Both the position numbers and the translations under genes were made by a program. This document shows, in pieces, positions 1-10,080 of a stretch of 64,000 nucleotides of DNA. The number at the start of each line of letters is the position of its first letter. Position 1 is the stretch's first letter. A model generated the notes under the pieces. That model did not search any database. It saw nothing but the letters and a program-made list of their open reading frames with translations, and was not told the origin of the DNA. Origin of the DNA: G942493375 sp942493375 (lineage in GTDB: Bacteria; Armatimonadota; UBA5829); assembly GCA_942493375.1 (NCBI GenBank), contig OW818698.1, forward strand, positions 2,170,001 to 2,234,000, in the 5' to 3' direction.

Positions 1-1064
1 TAGAACAAGGCACCTGTTGTGGCAGCGACAGGTACTAGGTTCACTGCAGGAGCAAAAAACAAAACAGACAGCATCAGGAATGCGCACGTCATCGCGGCTA
101 GCCCGGTTCTTCCACCTTCTCCTATACCAACAGCGCTTTCGACATATGTGATCAGGTTAGAGGTGCCGACAACTGCACCTAGGACAGTTCCTCCCCCATC
201 TACGGTCAAAGCTTCCTGTAATCTAGGGACATTACCGCTTTCATCTACAATTGAAGTGTTCCTGGTTAAGCCAATAAACTTAGCAATGCTGCCATAGAAA
301 TCCAGGATAAACAATACAAGAATAACGGGCCATACTCTTGGATCTAATATTATTCCAAGGTGAAATGCGCCAAAGGCAGATAACATGTCGCTCGAAAGTT
401 TGATTGGCTCTGCAACTTTTCCTATCCCTAAAAAATGAGCATAGGCAGCTGCACCTAATATACTGAGGAGAACAGCACCTTTGGTTTTTAATAGCTTAAG
501 AACAACAACCATAATGATGCCAGCTGCGAATACTTTAGCTTCCGGCGAAGTTAGAGAACCTATTCCTTGTATTTGCACGCCTTTATATGATGTTATAGCA
601 CTGACTTTGAGCGCTACAAGCATTAAAAATACTCCCACAGCGGCAGCTAGACCTGATTTCTGCTTGTCTGGTATCGCATTAATAATGGCTACACGCATAC
701 GAGTGTAATTTAGAACTACAGTTAGGATACCCGACCAAAAAACAGCCCCAAGAGCATCTTGCCAACTAAAACCCAAAACGCCAACTACAACATAGGCGAC
801 ATAGGCATTCATTTCAAGCCCAGGAGCCACGGCGAATGGCAACTTCGCCCATATAGCCATCGCCATGGTCGCAACAACCGAACCAAGTATCGTGGCAAGA
901 AACAAAGCACTTTTGTTAATTCCAGCTGCCGACAGTATTGCTGGGTTGACGACGAAGATGTAGGAAAGCGAAAGAAAAGTGGAAAGACCTGCTAGCACTT
1001 CTATCTTCCAACTAGACCCACGATCTTTGACTAAGAAAAACTCATTCAACTGCAGAGGTCTCAT
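1..1064 (-). CDS. NCS2/AzgA-like purine permease (3' end cut by window edge)
   Basis: About 354 residues are readable from the ATG at 1064 to the window edge without a stop; the C-terminus is missing. The protein is a chain of hydrophobic helices typical of the nucleobase-cation symporter 2 family, AzgA branch, which imports adenine, guanine or hypoxanthine with protons. Family-like motifs are visible: an N-terminal APGLEMNAYVAY segment and a later GTSNLITYVESAVGIGEGG segment matching the conserved substrate-site helix. No functional partner is visible next to it, and it is separated from the downstream minus-strand operon by 273 bp. It may be a host gene at the edge of the island or cargo. 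Family assignment is firm; the substrate is inferred. Confidence 0.85.
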   Translation of the reverse strand, partial: MRPLQLNEFFLVKDRGSSWKIEVLAGLSTFLSLSYIFVVNPAILSAAGINKSALFLATILGSVVATMAMAIWAKLPFAVAPGLEMNAYVAYVVVGVLGFSWQDALGAVFWSGILTVVLNYTRMRVAIINAIPDKQKSGLAAAVGVFLMLVALKVSAITSYKGVQIQGIGSLTSPEAKVFAAGIIMVVVLKLLKTKGAVLLSILGAAAYAHFLGIGKVAEPIKLSSDMLSAFGAFHLGIILDPRVWPVILVLFILDFYGSIAKFIGLTRNTSIVDESGNVPRLQEALTVDGGGTVLGAVVGTSNLITYVESAVGIGEGGRTGLAAMTCAFLMLSVLFFAPAVNLVPVAATTGALF

Positions 1065-1337
1065 CTAAATAACATCCTGTCTGGATACGGCCATAGAAAG
1101 ACTGGTAGCACTATCATTTAATACAGCATATTGCTGACAACGCCACAATCTATTCTACTAGGTGCTGGTCGGCCAAACCTGATATTGATAAGGACGCATT
1201 ACGATCTCATCATGCCGTGTCTCTGAGAATGACGAGATTGTGCAGACAGATTTGCTGACGTGGGTAATGAAATGTAGAATAAACCAATTGCAAAAACGTT
1301 AGATGTGTTTTCGATTTTCCATCGGAACAGAGTGCTA

Positions 1338-3737
1338 TTATGTTGCGAACCACGGTTCCTGCATTCTCCTTTCCAAATCTTTGATATCATTAAGTAATTT
1401 TGCTTTATCACCAAGTGAAGTAGATTCCTCCATCAATTTTGATGTGTGTTTCTTGACCTCATCTTGCAATGATTTATATGCTTCTTTCTTATTTGCATAT
1501 TCTTTATCGTCGGAGAAATCCCATACTGCCCATTTTAGTCCGCTTGAGTTGCTCACACCATCGCAACTGTTTGCAAGGCGCATTCCCATTCTATCGGACA
1601 TGTATTTCCCTGTGGAATGCCACTCTTTTAACACATACCACGCAATCTCAGGCATAAACTTACGAGCAGTATCTCCATTTGTGAATGTGTACTCAGGCCA
1701 AAACACAACCGTCCGATTATCATCAGCCAACTTAGTCTTTATGTGCATGTCAACAACTGAAAGGTGCTTATTCATATGATGCTGTTGGATATTCAACCAC
1801 TCGGCATACTCTTCTGAATCCTTGTCGTGAGCAGCGTTTTCTAGATAATACCGTCTATCTACTTGGATAGCGACCTGTTTAGCCTTAGCCAGATGCCCGA
1901 TTCCAACTCTTCTCCAGTTGTGCTCCATCGCATCAAGCAATCTGAGTAGGGCTGCCCATTCCATTAGTGGCCACCCACAATTCCGTTCAATATCGAGTAA
2001 TGATTGTTGGAATAATCCTGTGACTGCCCTTTCGCATTTATCTATATTTTCAAATGGAGCACAGCTTTGATGATATTCACAGAGTAGTGCTACTACTTCG
2101 GATTCCTCGCCGCGTGTTAACAGGTATATTTCAGGATTTCTTCGGATAAGATCTCCACTAATCCACGAGTGACGGCTACGTACTTGGTCAGCCATTTGAT
2201 ATCGCTCATTACCTTTGATTCCAATGTCGTGCAACCATAGAGACATCAGGAATCTGAACAGATCGGACTCTGCATATGGTCTCTGTTTGGTCTTTTTCAT
2301 CCATGTTTTACGGGCTGCTTGTATTCTTTCCCAATGGCACGGTAACAGTTCGTTTGCAAGTTTCCATAAACCCAGGTGATGCTCTAATGTGTGTTCAGCA
2401 GCATGATACGTTTTCTCGCCATGCCAAAGGATTCCGGGATAACTTTTCCAAGTTCTGTAGGCCTCAGTCAAGCGAACTGCCAGATGTTGATTCGAATGTT
2501 CGAAAAATCGCAATAGCGGTGATACCTCACCATAAAGATAGCTTGTGAACGCGTGCGGAAATCTTGTCAGCCTTCTTTTCGGAACTACTCTATCTGCTCC
2601 GCTTAATCTAAGACATCGTGCAAATACGTCGGGTTCTTCACTTCGCGTAACTACAAAAGTCGGGACGCTAGGAATTTTGTCTTGGAGAATGTGCAATACG
2701 TTCTCACCACTGATCTCACGGTACCCATCGTTGCCAAGTTGTAGGTCAACTAGAATTGCTGCCGGATCAATCCACGATTGGGAAGCTGCAGTGATAGTGG
2801 TACAAGCATCTGAGATACACTCGAAGTCCTCTTCACGAAATTTCCCGTTAAATTCAGCGCTTTCGATGTAACAAACCATATCGTGGCAATCACGCACTTT
2901 GTCATCTGCAGGTTTACTCGCATTCGGTTTTCTCGTTACAAAGAAAGTGTGACCGGTTGCGCATGCTAGCATGCGCAAGTCTTCACAAACAACCTCCGGA
3001 TTGTCCTCTATGAAGATGAAAGACCTCTTTTTTCGACAATCTCTTGCAGTAGCTAGATAGAAACAGTCTATCTCATCTTGAAAAGCGGCTATTTTTGTAA
3101 TGTCATATCCACGGCCATCAGTTCCTTTACCGGCATCATGCTCTTCTCTAGCTTTGACGTCTGCATCCGCAAAATTTTCAAAACTGTCCCATACATCATG
3201 TCTTGTTAACGGTCTAGATGGAACATCATGTGGTTTAAGTCTTCTTTGGATTGCGCAGTATACTCGTTTCCAATCACGTTCCCACTGTTCACCATCATTG
3301 TTTCGTGCGGTATCAGCTATCTTGAGAACAATATCCTCTGCGCTGGAAGGCAATTGTTCATATAACAACGGGAATGCCTGGAATAAAAACTTTAACATCG
3401 GTTTTTTGTTAATCGTAGTGCTAGTATTCGCGCCAGAATCCGGCCTATCCATAAAACCAAACAGCAGCATTCTTTTAACAGGACAAATCAGGGGATTCTC
3501 ATCCATTGCTTTAGTTAGTGCAACAACAATCCCTTCCGACATCCAATCAGCACTATCGATAAAAACTACATGCAGATCAGCACTTTTAAACGATTCTGCT
3601 TCACTAGCAGATTCCCAAACCTTTGGCACCACGGAATTGTTCGATTCATACAAATGCTCCCAACGGGTCTCAATAGAGTTGAGGGTATTTTTCAACGCTG
3701 CTGGAATATGAATATGTATCGTCTTTTTAGTTTTCAT
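1338..3737 (-). CDS. Receiver-HD domain protein, last gene of the phosphorelay operon
   Basis: 799 residues from ATG 3737, which overlaps the upstream TGA as ATGA; this start is preferred over longer readings. Residues about 240-400 form a receiver-like domain: FIEDNP acidic pocket, candidate phospho-acceptor Asp near 331 in ILVDLQLG, and a VVTR segment. Residues about 440-600 form an HD metal-dependent phosphohydrolase-like domain, with an HD pair near 503-504 in SLWLHDIGI and histidines in HAAEHTLEHH before it. The N-terminus (1-240) has another degenerate receiver-like segment (HVVFIDSADW). HD domains often hydrolyse phosphodiesters or nucleotides, so this could be the enzymatic output of the operon, gated by phosphorylation. 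No HD-GYP motif is seen. The substrate is unknown. Confidence 0.7.
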   Translation of the reverse strand: MKTKKTIHIHIPAALKNTLNSIETRWEHLYESNNSVVPKVWESASEAESFKSADLHVVFIDSADWMSEGIVVALTKAMDENPLICPVKRMLLFGFMDRPDSGANTSTTINKKPMLKFLFQAFPLLYEQLPSSAEDIVLKIADTARNNDGEQWERDWKRVYCAIQRRLKPHDVPSRPLTRHDVWDSFENFADADVKAREEHDAGKGTDGRGYDITKIAAFQDEIDCFYLATARDCRKKRSFIFIEDNPEVVCEDLRMLACATGHTFFVTRKPNASKPADDKVRDCHDMVCYIESAEFNGKFREEDFECISDACTTITAASQSWIDPAAILVDLQLGNDGYREISGENVLHILQDKIPSVPTFVVTRSEEPDVFARCLRLSGADRVVPKRRLTRFPHAFTSYLYGEVSPLLRFFEHSNQHLAVRLTEAYRTWKSYPGILWHGEKTYHAAEHTLEHHLGLWKLANELLPCHWERIQAARKTWMKKTKQRPYAESDLFRFLMSLWLHDIGIKGNERYQMADQVRSRHSWISGDLIRRNPEIYLLTRGEESEVVALLCEYHQSCAPFENIDKCERAVTGLFQQSLLDIERNCGWPLMEWAALLRLLDAMEHNWRRVGIGHLAKAKQVAIQVDRRYYLENAAHDKDSEEYAEWLNIQQHHMNKHLSVVDMHIKTKLADDNRTVVFWPEYTFTNGDTARKFMPEIAWYVLKEWHSTGKYMSDRMGMRLANSCDGVSNSSGLKWAVWDFSDDKEYANKKEAYKSLQDEVKKHTSKLMEESTSLGDKAKLLNDIKDLERRMQEPWFAT

Positions 3738-6340
3738 GTAGTAACCACCCCGTGAAGCCAATATACACCATCCGCGCTGCGTACGAGTTTCTTACCGTCG
3801 ATATGGTCATCGGTCTTTTTCGTAATCTCCGTGCGTAGACGTCGGATGATAGTGTTCAAGTTATCTTCGTAGGTATCCGAAAGATCTTCGGTAGCCCACA
3901 GTTCATCAACAATGGTGTCGCGGTCCACTGGTGCATTAGGACTCGCAGCCAACATTCTGAATACACGAGCCGGCAAATCACTAAGAGTAACTTCAATGCC
4001 TCCTAGTTTGATAGTGTTCTTGTTGTCTGTTTGTAAAGACACAGAAGTCACGGTGCCTAGATTAAAGCTCGTTGGAATTCTGGATCCATGTTGCACCTCC
4101 AGTGAAAGCCTCCAAATGGACTGGGTTAATCTCTCAATCGCATTATCCCATTTCTTGTCCAGATAGTCGTCCACTATCACTCCGTTTCTTAGAATACCGA
4201 GCATTACCGAATCATTCCAGGCAATGGAAGTCAAGACTACAATGCGAATTTCTGGATATCGATCTTTTAGTGTCTTCAACACCTTAAGGCCATTGCGTTC
4301 GTGTGCTTCATGCTCAGAGAGTTCACGATCATCCACTGGTATTTGAAGATCTAGTGTCACGATGTCAGGAATCCAGTCCCTGGTTGTCTCCTCAAACTGC
4401 CGAAGAGTATTAGCAGTCCTAACTTCGAAGGACAGTGAAGCCAATTGCGAGGATATGTTTTTGCTCCAATCTGGATGATCCTCCACAACCAAAATGCGTT
4501 TTGGTATATCGGCCTTTATAAGATCCTCAAGTTTATCGCATATCTGAACATTGGCGAGGAGGCGATATGAATTTAGATCGGCATTGTATGATATGATATC
4601 TGGAACGTCACTATGTACACCTGAATTGGTGAAAGCCTCATCAATGCGTTGTCTTATATCGTAGACATAGTCCTGGATGTGTTTAGGGGTGAGCATAGCA
4701 TATGGCGTAATCCGAGCACCATTATCCAACTGTAGTAACTGTTCCTTTGACATACACGGTGTAATATCTCGATCACCGGGTTGCGTCAGGTTACTACGCA
4801 TCTGGTCTATAGTACACCAAACTCTTGCATGGAGTGCCAAATATTCCAAAACCACATACGGTTTTCGTTCCAAGAGTATTTCAATGCCATTAACACGAAT
4901 CAGGCGTGCGGTACAACGAAATACGTCAACATTAGATAGATTGAACTTCTTTCGCGACAGTGCAATCTGCAGTCTTGAGCGCAGTTGCTGCTCCCAGGTT
5001 AAGGGATCTTTCTGTATGTAGTCGGAAGGTTGCACTCCCATTGTAAGACTGTCTCTAACGGCTTGTGAATAGTTCTGGGCTGCTGTCAAGACAAGGAATC
5101 TCGTTCTACTTCCAGACTGTTCGCACTTTCGCATGAGTTTGAGACCTGCGTCCAAATCAACCATAACATCGGCTTCGGTAGACGGACCTATGGGTAATCC
5201 AAGGTCCAATATTACTAGAGTCCCATCCGTATAATTACAGAGTATGTTCCTGGCTGAATGGTAATCGTAAACGTCAATGATTTCCATACCGGGTGCTACT
5301 TCCTGTAATACCAATCTGATCTGCAAATGCCATCTCTTGTCATCTTCGATCAATATGATCCGTTTGATATCGAGATCATCAACACAGCCGTCACCTGACC
5401 GCACGGTTGCAACTGTCTTATTAAATGCGTTAAAAAGATCCGACGATTGCAATAAGAGTTCCTGGATTGAAATGCCATTTGTGTCCTTTAGCTGTTCTAT
5501 TAGGCATTCCAGTTTATCCAGAAATGCCGTCGCGCCTGGCATCAGAATCTCGGCTAAGTCACGTGGCATAGAATGGGCTGTTTCGGCAATACGGATTGTA
5601 CGTTCGGAGGAAGTTGCACAAACCCATTCAGAATAACGTAATGAATTACTGAATTGATGGAGTCGAGAACGAAGCTTTACAGACGCTTCATTCTCTCGGG
5701 CTATCGTCTCTGCCTGAACAACTGATGTGCGAAGGTCCGCAATCATATTCTGATCAATGCTGGGAAGCTCTGCAGCATTACGTAGGCTAGCAATCAGATT
5801 GATAAATTCCAAGATATTGTTGAGAGCGCACTCTTTACCAATAAGCAGATCAATCTCACGTATCTCTTTACGAATCATCACGTCATCATCAGTAGATTGG
5901 TAGCTTCCCGCTCTCAGGAATGACAAATCGGTATGCATTTGCAGAATACTGGAACGAACAATCTCATTTCTTCTTTCCAACGTAAGGAAATGCACTAAAT
6001 CGATTGTAGAAGTCATTTCAGTTATGTCTGGTGGAAAGTCGCGGTACCATATCGACCATTCGGACGAATCGTCTGCAACAGAACGTTTGCTCTGTAGAAT
6101 AATAACTGGACTCCATACAAACCTTTGTGTTCTGAGAGCTATTAATTGATCTCTGATTTGACTGCCAAAACCTTGTTGCAATACCACAATAACAGACGAT
6201 TCATCGGATTTAATGCTTATATCAGCAAGTGAATCATAAGCACATATTTCGAAGTGTGGGGACAGTTGGTTCTTTAGCAACTTCTGATGTATAGTGGGAA
6301 ATCCCACTAGTTCAACTCTCCGGGAGCTATTCACTGGCAT
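3734..6340 (-). CDS. Multi-receiver, double winged-helix response regulator
   Basis: 868 residues. Visible order: a degenerate receiver-like domain (about 8-120) without a clear acidic pocket; a helical linker (150-310); a receiver (327-462) with IEDD, Asp379 in LVILDLGLP, LTA and a DYIQKD lysine; a winged-helix-like segment (470-595); a second full receiver (614-745) with VVEDH, Asp664 in VTLDLQIP, VVLTS and DYLDKK; and an OmpR-type winged helix (770-862) ending GVYWLHG. Start ATG 6340 overlaps the upstream gene by 10 bp. Two receiver-wHTH units in one chain are unusual: OmpR proteins normally have one. It may bind DNA as an intramolecular pair and control this operon, or act as a scaffold. 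The first wHTH assignment is weaker than the second. Confidence 0.75.
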   Translation of the reverse strand: MPVNSSRRVELVGFPTIHQKLLKNQLSPHFEICAYDSLADISIKSDESSVIVVLQQGFGSQIRDQLIALRTQRFVWSPVIILQSKRSVADDSSEWSIWYRDFPPDITEMTSTIDLVHFLTLERRNEIVRSSILQMHTDLSFLRAGSYQSTDDDVMIRKEIREIDLLIGKECALNNILEFINLIASLRNAAELPSIDQNMIADLRTSVVQAETIARENEASVKLRSRLHQFSNSLRYSEWVCATSSERTIRIAETAHSMPRDLAEILMPGATAFLDKLECLIEQLKDTNGISIQELLLQSSDLFNAFNKTVATVRSGDGCVDDLDIKRIILIEDDKRWHLQIRLVLQEVAPGMEIIDVYDYHSARNILCNYTDGTLVILDLGLPIGPSTEADVMVDLDAGLKLMRKCEQSGSRTRFLVLTAAQNYSQAVRDSLTMGVQPSDYIQKDPLTWEQQLRSRLQIALSRKKFNLSNVDVFRCTARLIRVNGIEILLERKPYVVLEYLALHARVWCTIDQMRSNLTQPGDRDITPCMSKEQLLQLDNGARITPYAMLTPKHIQDYVYDIRQRIDEAFTNSGVHSDVPDIISYNADLNSYRLLANVQICDKLEDLIKADIPKRILVVEDHPDWSKNISSQLASLSFEVRTANTLRQFEETTRDWIPDIVTLDLQIPVDDRELSEHEAHERNGLKVLKTLKDRYPEIRIVVLTSIAWNDSVMLGILRNGVIVDDYLDKKWDNAIERLTQSIWRLSLEVQHGSRIPTSFNLGTVTSVSLQTDNKNTIKLGGIEVTLSDLPARVFRMLAASPNAPVDRDTIVDELWATEDLSDTYEDNLNTIIRRLRTEITKKTDDHIDGKKLVRSADGVYWLHGVVTT

Positions 6341-9132
6341 TCCTGCCTCTTCATCAATTCGATGTCAACATCTTTACTGCTTACAGCGTATCCTCTACGA
6401 GTAAGCACCTGGATGCGCTCTCTACGCTCAGGAGCTTGTTCAGTTGCATCAAGAACCGTCTTGAAGACAAAAGGACGTGTTGGTGAGTTATCTATGAGTA
6501 CCCTTGCGATAGCGTGCCAATTAGGTAGATTCATCACATCCTGGGTCTGGTAGTATGGCTTCAGATATTCTGCGACGCGCTCCGAATCTGGTACACCCGG
6601 ACGGAAGAAAACTGTCGTTCCAACATTCCCCAGAACTGCTTCCAAAATATCTGGCTGCAGTTGGCGTTGATTCTGATGTGCCAACACCAATGACACAGCA
6701 TATTTTCGTACTTCCCCGAGCATGCTCTCAACTGTCTCAGTAGTAAAATTTTGAAACTCATCCAGGTAAATACTAAATGGCCTTCTCTGGTCTGATCTTA
6801 TATTCTGTCTACTCAATGCTGCGGAATATAACTTAGTAACCATTACAGTGCCCAGGAAGGAACTGTTCAGTTCTCCGAGTCCTCCCTTAGACAAACTAAC
6901 AAGCAATATCTTCCCGGAGTCCATGATCTGGCGAAAATCTAAACCGCTGCTCTTCTGGCCCACAATCCTGCGCACCAGCATATTCGAACGAAGTATTTCA
7001 AACTTCGATGTTATATATCCAAGGATTTCTGACTTATGGCTGTCAGTTTTCTTCAGCCAAACATCACGCCAGAAGCCAAGTACGAACGGATCCGACAAAA
7101 ACTTCAGGCACCATTCTAAATATTTAGTATTCTCCAATAGTCGAGGAACTTCTACCACTGTTCCGCCACCAGGTAGTTCCATTACCGTCCTTACAGCTGC
7201 TCTGACAGCCTGCTCGAATTGTGGTCCAATCATTCCGGTATAATGCGGATCGAATACCTTGCGCAGGATAGTTATGAACTCGTTGGTCACGAAGTCTTTT
7301 TCTGCGTCAGTATCTGCGTCGAGAAGATTCAGTCCAATAGGGTACTCCGAATCCCTGGGGTCGAAAAGGATGACTTCTTTCTCTCTCTGTTTGGGAATAC
7401 GTGGCAGTAAGTATTCAATTAGGTCACCGTGTGGGTCAATCACACAAAGACCTTTGCCATTTGTGATGTCGGATAGAATCATTGTTTGTAATAAAGTAGA
7501 CTTACCAGTTCCGGTCTGGCCCAACACATAGACATGTTTGCCCTTATCGGAATCAGAAATTCGTATATTAATGGACTCACCATACGCCTGAGGTTTTACA
7601 CCCATCAAGCATCCTTGATCAGGAATGTTGGGAGGACAGTATAGAAACTGAGATGGAACATACTCTAGTCCAGGGGTATCGTCACCATCAGATATGGGTA
7701 ATTGAAAAACCTTTGCAGCTTCCAACTCAGTGTAGATCGAACTAAAAGAGAAGCTATTGTTAGTATTATTTGTGGTTACCCCCCAGTCACGAAAATGCTG
7801 CTTGATTGCTTGATCTGACTGGTAATTCGGTTCCCATAGACTTGTGTTATCGCTTAAAAGTTCAGTGCCGACTACACGCACTGTAGAGTTAGGAATAGGG
7901 TGATCACTAGCAATTGCAATATTGACACTACACAGCCTGTTTGCAGAATCCTCGAACTCAGAAAGTCTAGCCCGAACAGCGTTCTGATTAGTCATATTCA
8001 ACTTGTCGAAAACGATATCTTCCTCTTTAGGAACTTCAACCTCGCTTGGTGAGATAACTACTGATACCTGAATTGGATATCGACTTGAGGTAAGGGCATG
8101 GCATAGAGCACGCAAGCGAGATGATTCTGTCGAAGTCGCCATATCTGACGCATTAGACTGCATTATAGATTGAAGACTGCGAGATATGCTCGTGCTATTA
8201 GCTTCCACTGATCTTGCGAACCCCATACCACTATGTATGGGTAACTGGATTGCCGTGCGTATAATATCTATTGCATACTTGACCTCAAACGGACACAGTA
8301 AGTGATCTAATCCTGAATCAGTTATTATGGGTTCAAACACATAGTTCGCTTCGTTCATACGAAGTAAAGAATGGACATCAACCCATAACTCTTCTGCAAG
8401 ATCACTAGCTTGTGTATCAGTAGCAGCTGATCCTCGACCGAGTAAAACTACTTGAAGAGATCGTTCTTCGTTTGCTGGTATACCCGATACGTAGCGTAAC
8501 TCGAGCTCGCGTCCTCGTAGCGGAGACAAACATCCTAATATCAGGTTTCTTTGCCATTCTCTTTGTGCAGCGTTCCATTCATCAATGCTTGACATTCCAT
8601 TTCCTGGCTGAGGTCGTCTGGTAAGACCATTCAATTTTACCGCGAAGACACAGACACTGGTATTTGGTTCGGAACAGCTTCTGAACAAAGGCATAGGGCC
8701 GGAGATTCGTTTGAAAGACTCCAATAGACGTCCACGCCTAACTCCCGCTTGGAAGTGCGCGAGAGCTTTTTCCATCTCGAAAGCCAGTCTGCGGATATCC
8801 AGATCGGATTTTGTGAAGTAATCCCAAGCACCGATCTTAATACAATCGACTGCTGTGCGGATATCCTCAGCAGACGCGGAATTAGTGAGTATGATGACTG
8901 GAAGATCGCTCTGTCTACGGTGTATATCTTCTAGACATTCCTTACCTTGCATTGCGGTTGAAGGAAATCCAAGATCCAGGAGCACTAAGTCAACAGTGTT
9001 TATCGACAGGTATTCAATGCCAGCTTCAGGAGAAGCAACCGTATCCAGATTCCAGTTGTTGGCTGATATAATCGGATGCAATGCCAATCGCCATGTCTGC
9101 CAATCATCATCAATCATTAGTATTCTAGGCAT
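6331..9132 (-). CDS. Receiver domain fused to VirD4/HerA-like P-loop ATPase
   Basis: 933 residues from ATG 9132 (an AGAGA site precedes it; it overlaps the upstream stop by 8 bp). Residues 1-125 are a canonical receiver: DDD at 8-10, Asp53 in LVLLDLGFP, Thr83, Lys108 in DYFTKSD. Residues about 150-490 are an uncharacterised middle region. Residues about 515-920 are a hexameric translocase-type ATPase: Walker A GQTGTGKST at 538-546, IDPHGD after it, Walker B IYLDEFQNF with D791/E792, and LAHQNQRQL typical of VirD4/TraG/HerA families. The family pumps DNA or protein through a ring. No conjugation genes surround it, so phospho-control of a DNA-handling motor within this operon is the more natural reading. 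That role is inferred; the domains are clear. Confidence 0.85.
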   Translation of the reverse strand: MPRILMIDDDWQTWRLALHPIISANNWNLDTVASPEAGIEYLSINTVDLVLLDLGFPSTAMQGKECLEDIHRRQSDLPVIILTNSASAEDIRTAVDCIKIGAWDYFTKSDLDIRRLAFEMEKALAHFQAGVRRGRLLESFKRISGPMPLFRSCSEPNTSVCVFAVKLNGLTRRPQPGNGMSSIDEWNAAQREWQRNLILGCLSPLRGRELELRYVSGIPANEERSLQVVLLGRGSAATDTQASDLAEELWVDVHSLLRMNEANYVFEPIITDSGLDHLLCPFEVKYAIDIIRTAIQLPIHSGMGFARSVEANSTSISRSLQSIMQSNASDMATSTESSRLRALCHALTSSRYPIQVSVVISPSEVEVPKEEDIVFDKLNMTNQNAVRARLSEFEDSANRLCSVNIAIASDHPIPNSTVRVVGTELLSDNTSLWEPNYQSDQAIKQHFRDWGVTTNNTNNSFSFSSIYTELEAAKVFQLPISDGDDTPGLEYVPSQFLYCPPNIPDQGCLMGVKPQAYGESINIRISDSDKGKHVYVLGQTGTGKSTLLQTMILSDITNGKGLCVIDPHGDLIEYLLPRIPKQREKEVILFDPRDSEYPIGLNLLDADTDAEKDFVTNEFITILRKVFDPHYTGMIGPQFEQAVRAAVRTVMELPGGGTVVEVPRLLENTKYLEWCLKFLSDPFVLGFWRDVWLKKTDSHKSEILGYITSKFEILRSNMLVRRIVGQKSSGLDFRQIMDSGKILLVSLSKGGLGELNSSFLGTVMVTKLYSAALSRQNIRSDQRRPFSIYLDEFQNFTTETVESMLGEVRKYAVSLVLAHQNQRQLQPDILEAVLGNVGTTVFFRPGVPDSERVAEYLKPYYQTQDVMNLPNWHAIARVLIDNSPTRPFVFKTVLDATEQAPERRERIQVLTRRGYAVSSKDVDIELMKRQECQ

Positions 9133-10063
9133 TATTGAATCTCTCTTCAAATTCAGACTTGATGGCCGCGCTTCGTGACTCGACTTGTATAATCAGCTGC
9201 ATAAGTCCGTCGATGGCTTCGTATGCAGGTGCGATCTCAATTGCCGTAGGGTTATTCCCGCATGCTAGTTTCTCCAGAAATTCGACCAACATCGAAGCAG
9301 ATGATTTAACTATACATACCTGATCAAGCACGTCGTCAAATACTTCGCCGTTTGCTCCTGACTTCACCAGTTTATCAGCAATATCATCAAGAGAAAATGT
9401 TAAATCTCGCCACCAATCATCGGCGTTGAGCATATCTCTTATCAGTAACAAACTATCTTGATCAATTCCTCCGCTTCCTGTTATTGCGTATCTCATTAGG
9501 GCACTACATGCGCCAAGAGCACTATTTACAATATCTTTTGGTGCACCATGTAGGAATGGTCGAAACTTATCAAGAAACGCTACGCTGCTCGCATATTCAC
9601 TCACGCCATTTATAACAAACGTAGCTTCATTGAATGCTAGCCCACGGGAATGGTGCAAGTATACAAGTGCTTGGTTAAACCAACCCAACCAATTCTCGTC
9701 GCAAAACATTTGGATTTCTACCAGACGTCGTTCGGCCACGGTAGAATTTCCCTGTGACAAGTCACTTTTGAATTCAGAGAGTGACCATTTTAGCTGGCCT
9801 AGAGGAGTATAAAGTTCAATCGGTTCAGCGTCAAATCTTATATCGCTATGTTTATGAGAAAAGGCAGTCTTGAGTTCTGACAACGACAAGGGTAGCTGTA
9901 TTAATCTTGCACCTGGTATGCGAAGTACTGCAGCTATAGGTTTTAATTCTAGCGATTGTGCATCGCTCCAAGCGAGTAAAACCGGACCTTGCTGCTCATC
10001 GACTACTATTCCAGAGGCACAAAATATGGCAAGTATCGACGGATGTTCGGCAAATATTTTCAA
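9125..10063 (-). CDS. Unknown operon protein (312 aa), possible adaptor
   Basis: I do not recognise this family. The reading frame is open from TTG 10096, but that codon has no ribosome site and lies inside the upstream gene. TTG at 10063 has GGAG seven bases upstream and gives a natural start, MKIFAEHPSILAIF. The N-terminal 90 residues alternate hydrophobic strands and helices, ending AARLIQLPLS-like, and resemble a receiver fold that lacks acidic residues; the rest is predicted helical. The C-terminus overlaps the start of the receiver-ATPase gene by 8 bp, so the two proteins are probably made in a fixed ratio and may interact. No catalytic motif, signal peptide or membrane segment is visible. 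Confidence 0.6.
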   Translation of the reverse strand: MKIFAEHPSILAIFCASGIVVDEQQGPVLLAWSDAQSLELKPIAAVLRIPGARLIQLPLSLSELKTAFSHKHSDIRFDAEPIELYTPLGQLKWSLSEFKSDLSQGNSTVAERRLVEIQMFCDENWLGWFNQALVYLHHSRGLAFNEATFVINGVSEYASSVAFLDKFRPFLHGAPKDIVNSALGACSALMRYAITGSGGIDQDSLLLIRDMLNADDWWRDLTFSLDDIADKLVKSGANGEVFDDVLDQVCIVKSSASMLVEFLEKLACGNNPTAIEIAPAYEAIDGLMQLIIQVESRSAAIKSEFEERFNNA

Positions 10064-10080
10064 TACTCGACTCCGAACAT

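Noticed and set aside
1065..1337. Left attachment site of the island
   Set aside because: No copy of the ssrA 3' end is seen here.
6331..9132. Conjugation coupling protein of a mobile plasmid
   Set aside because: No relaxase or type IV secretion genes are in the window, and a receiver domain is fused to it.
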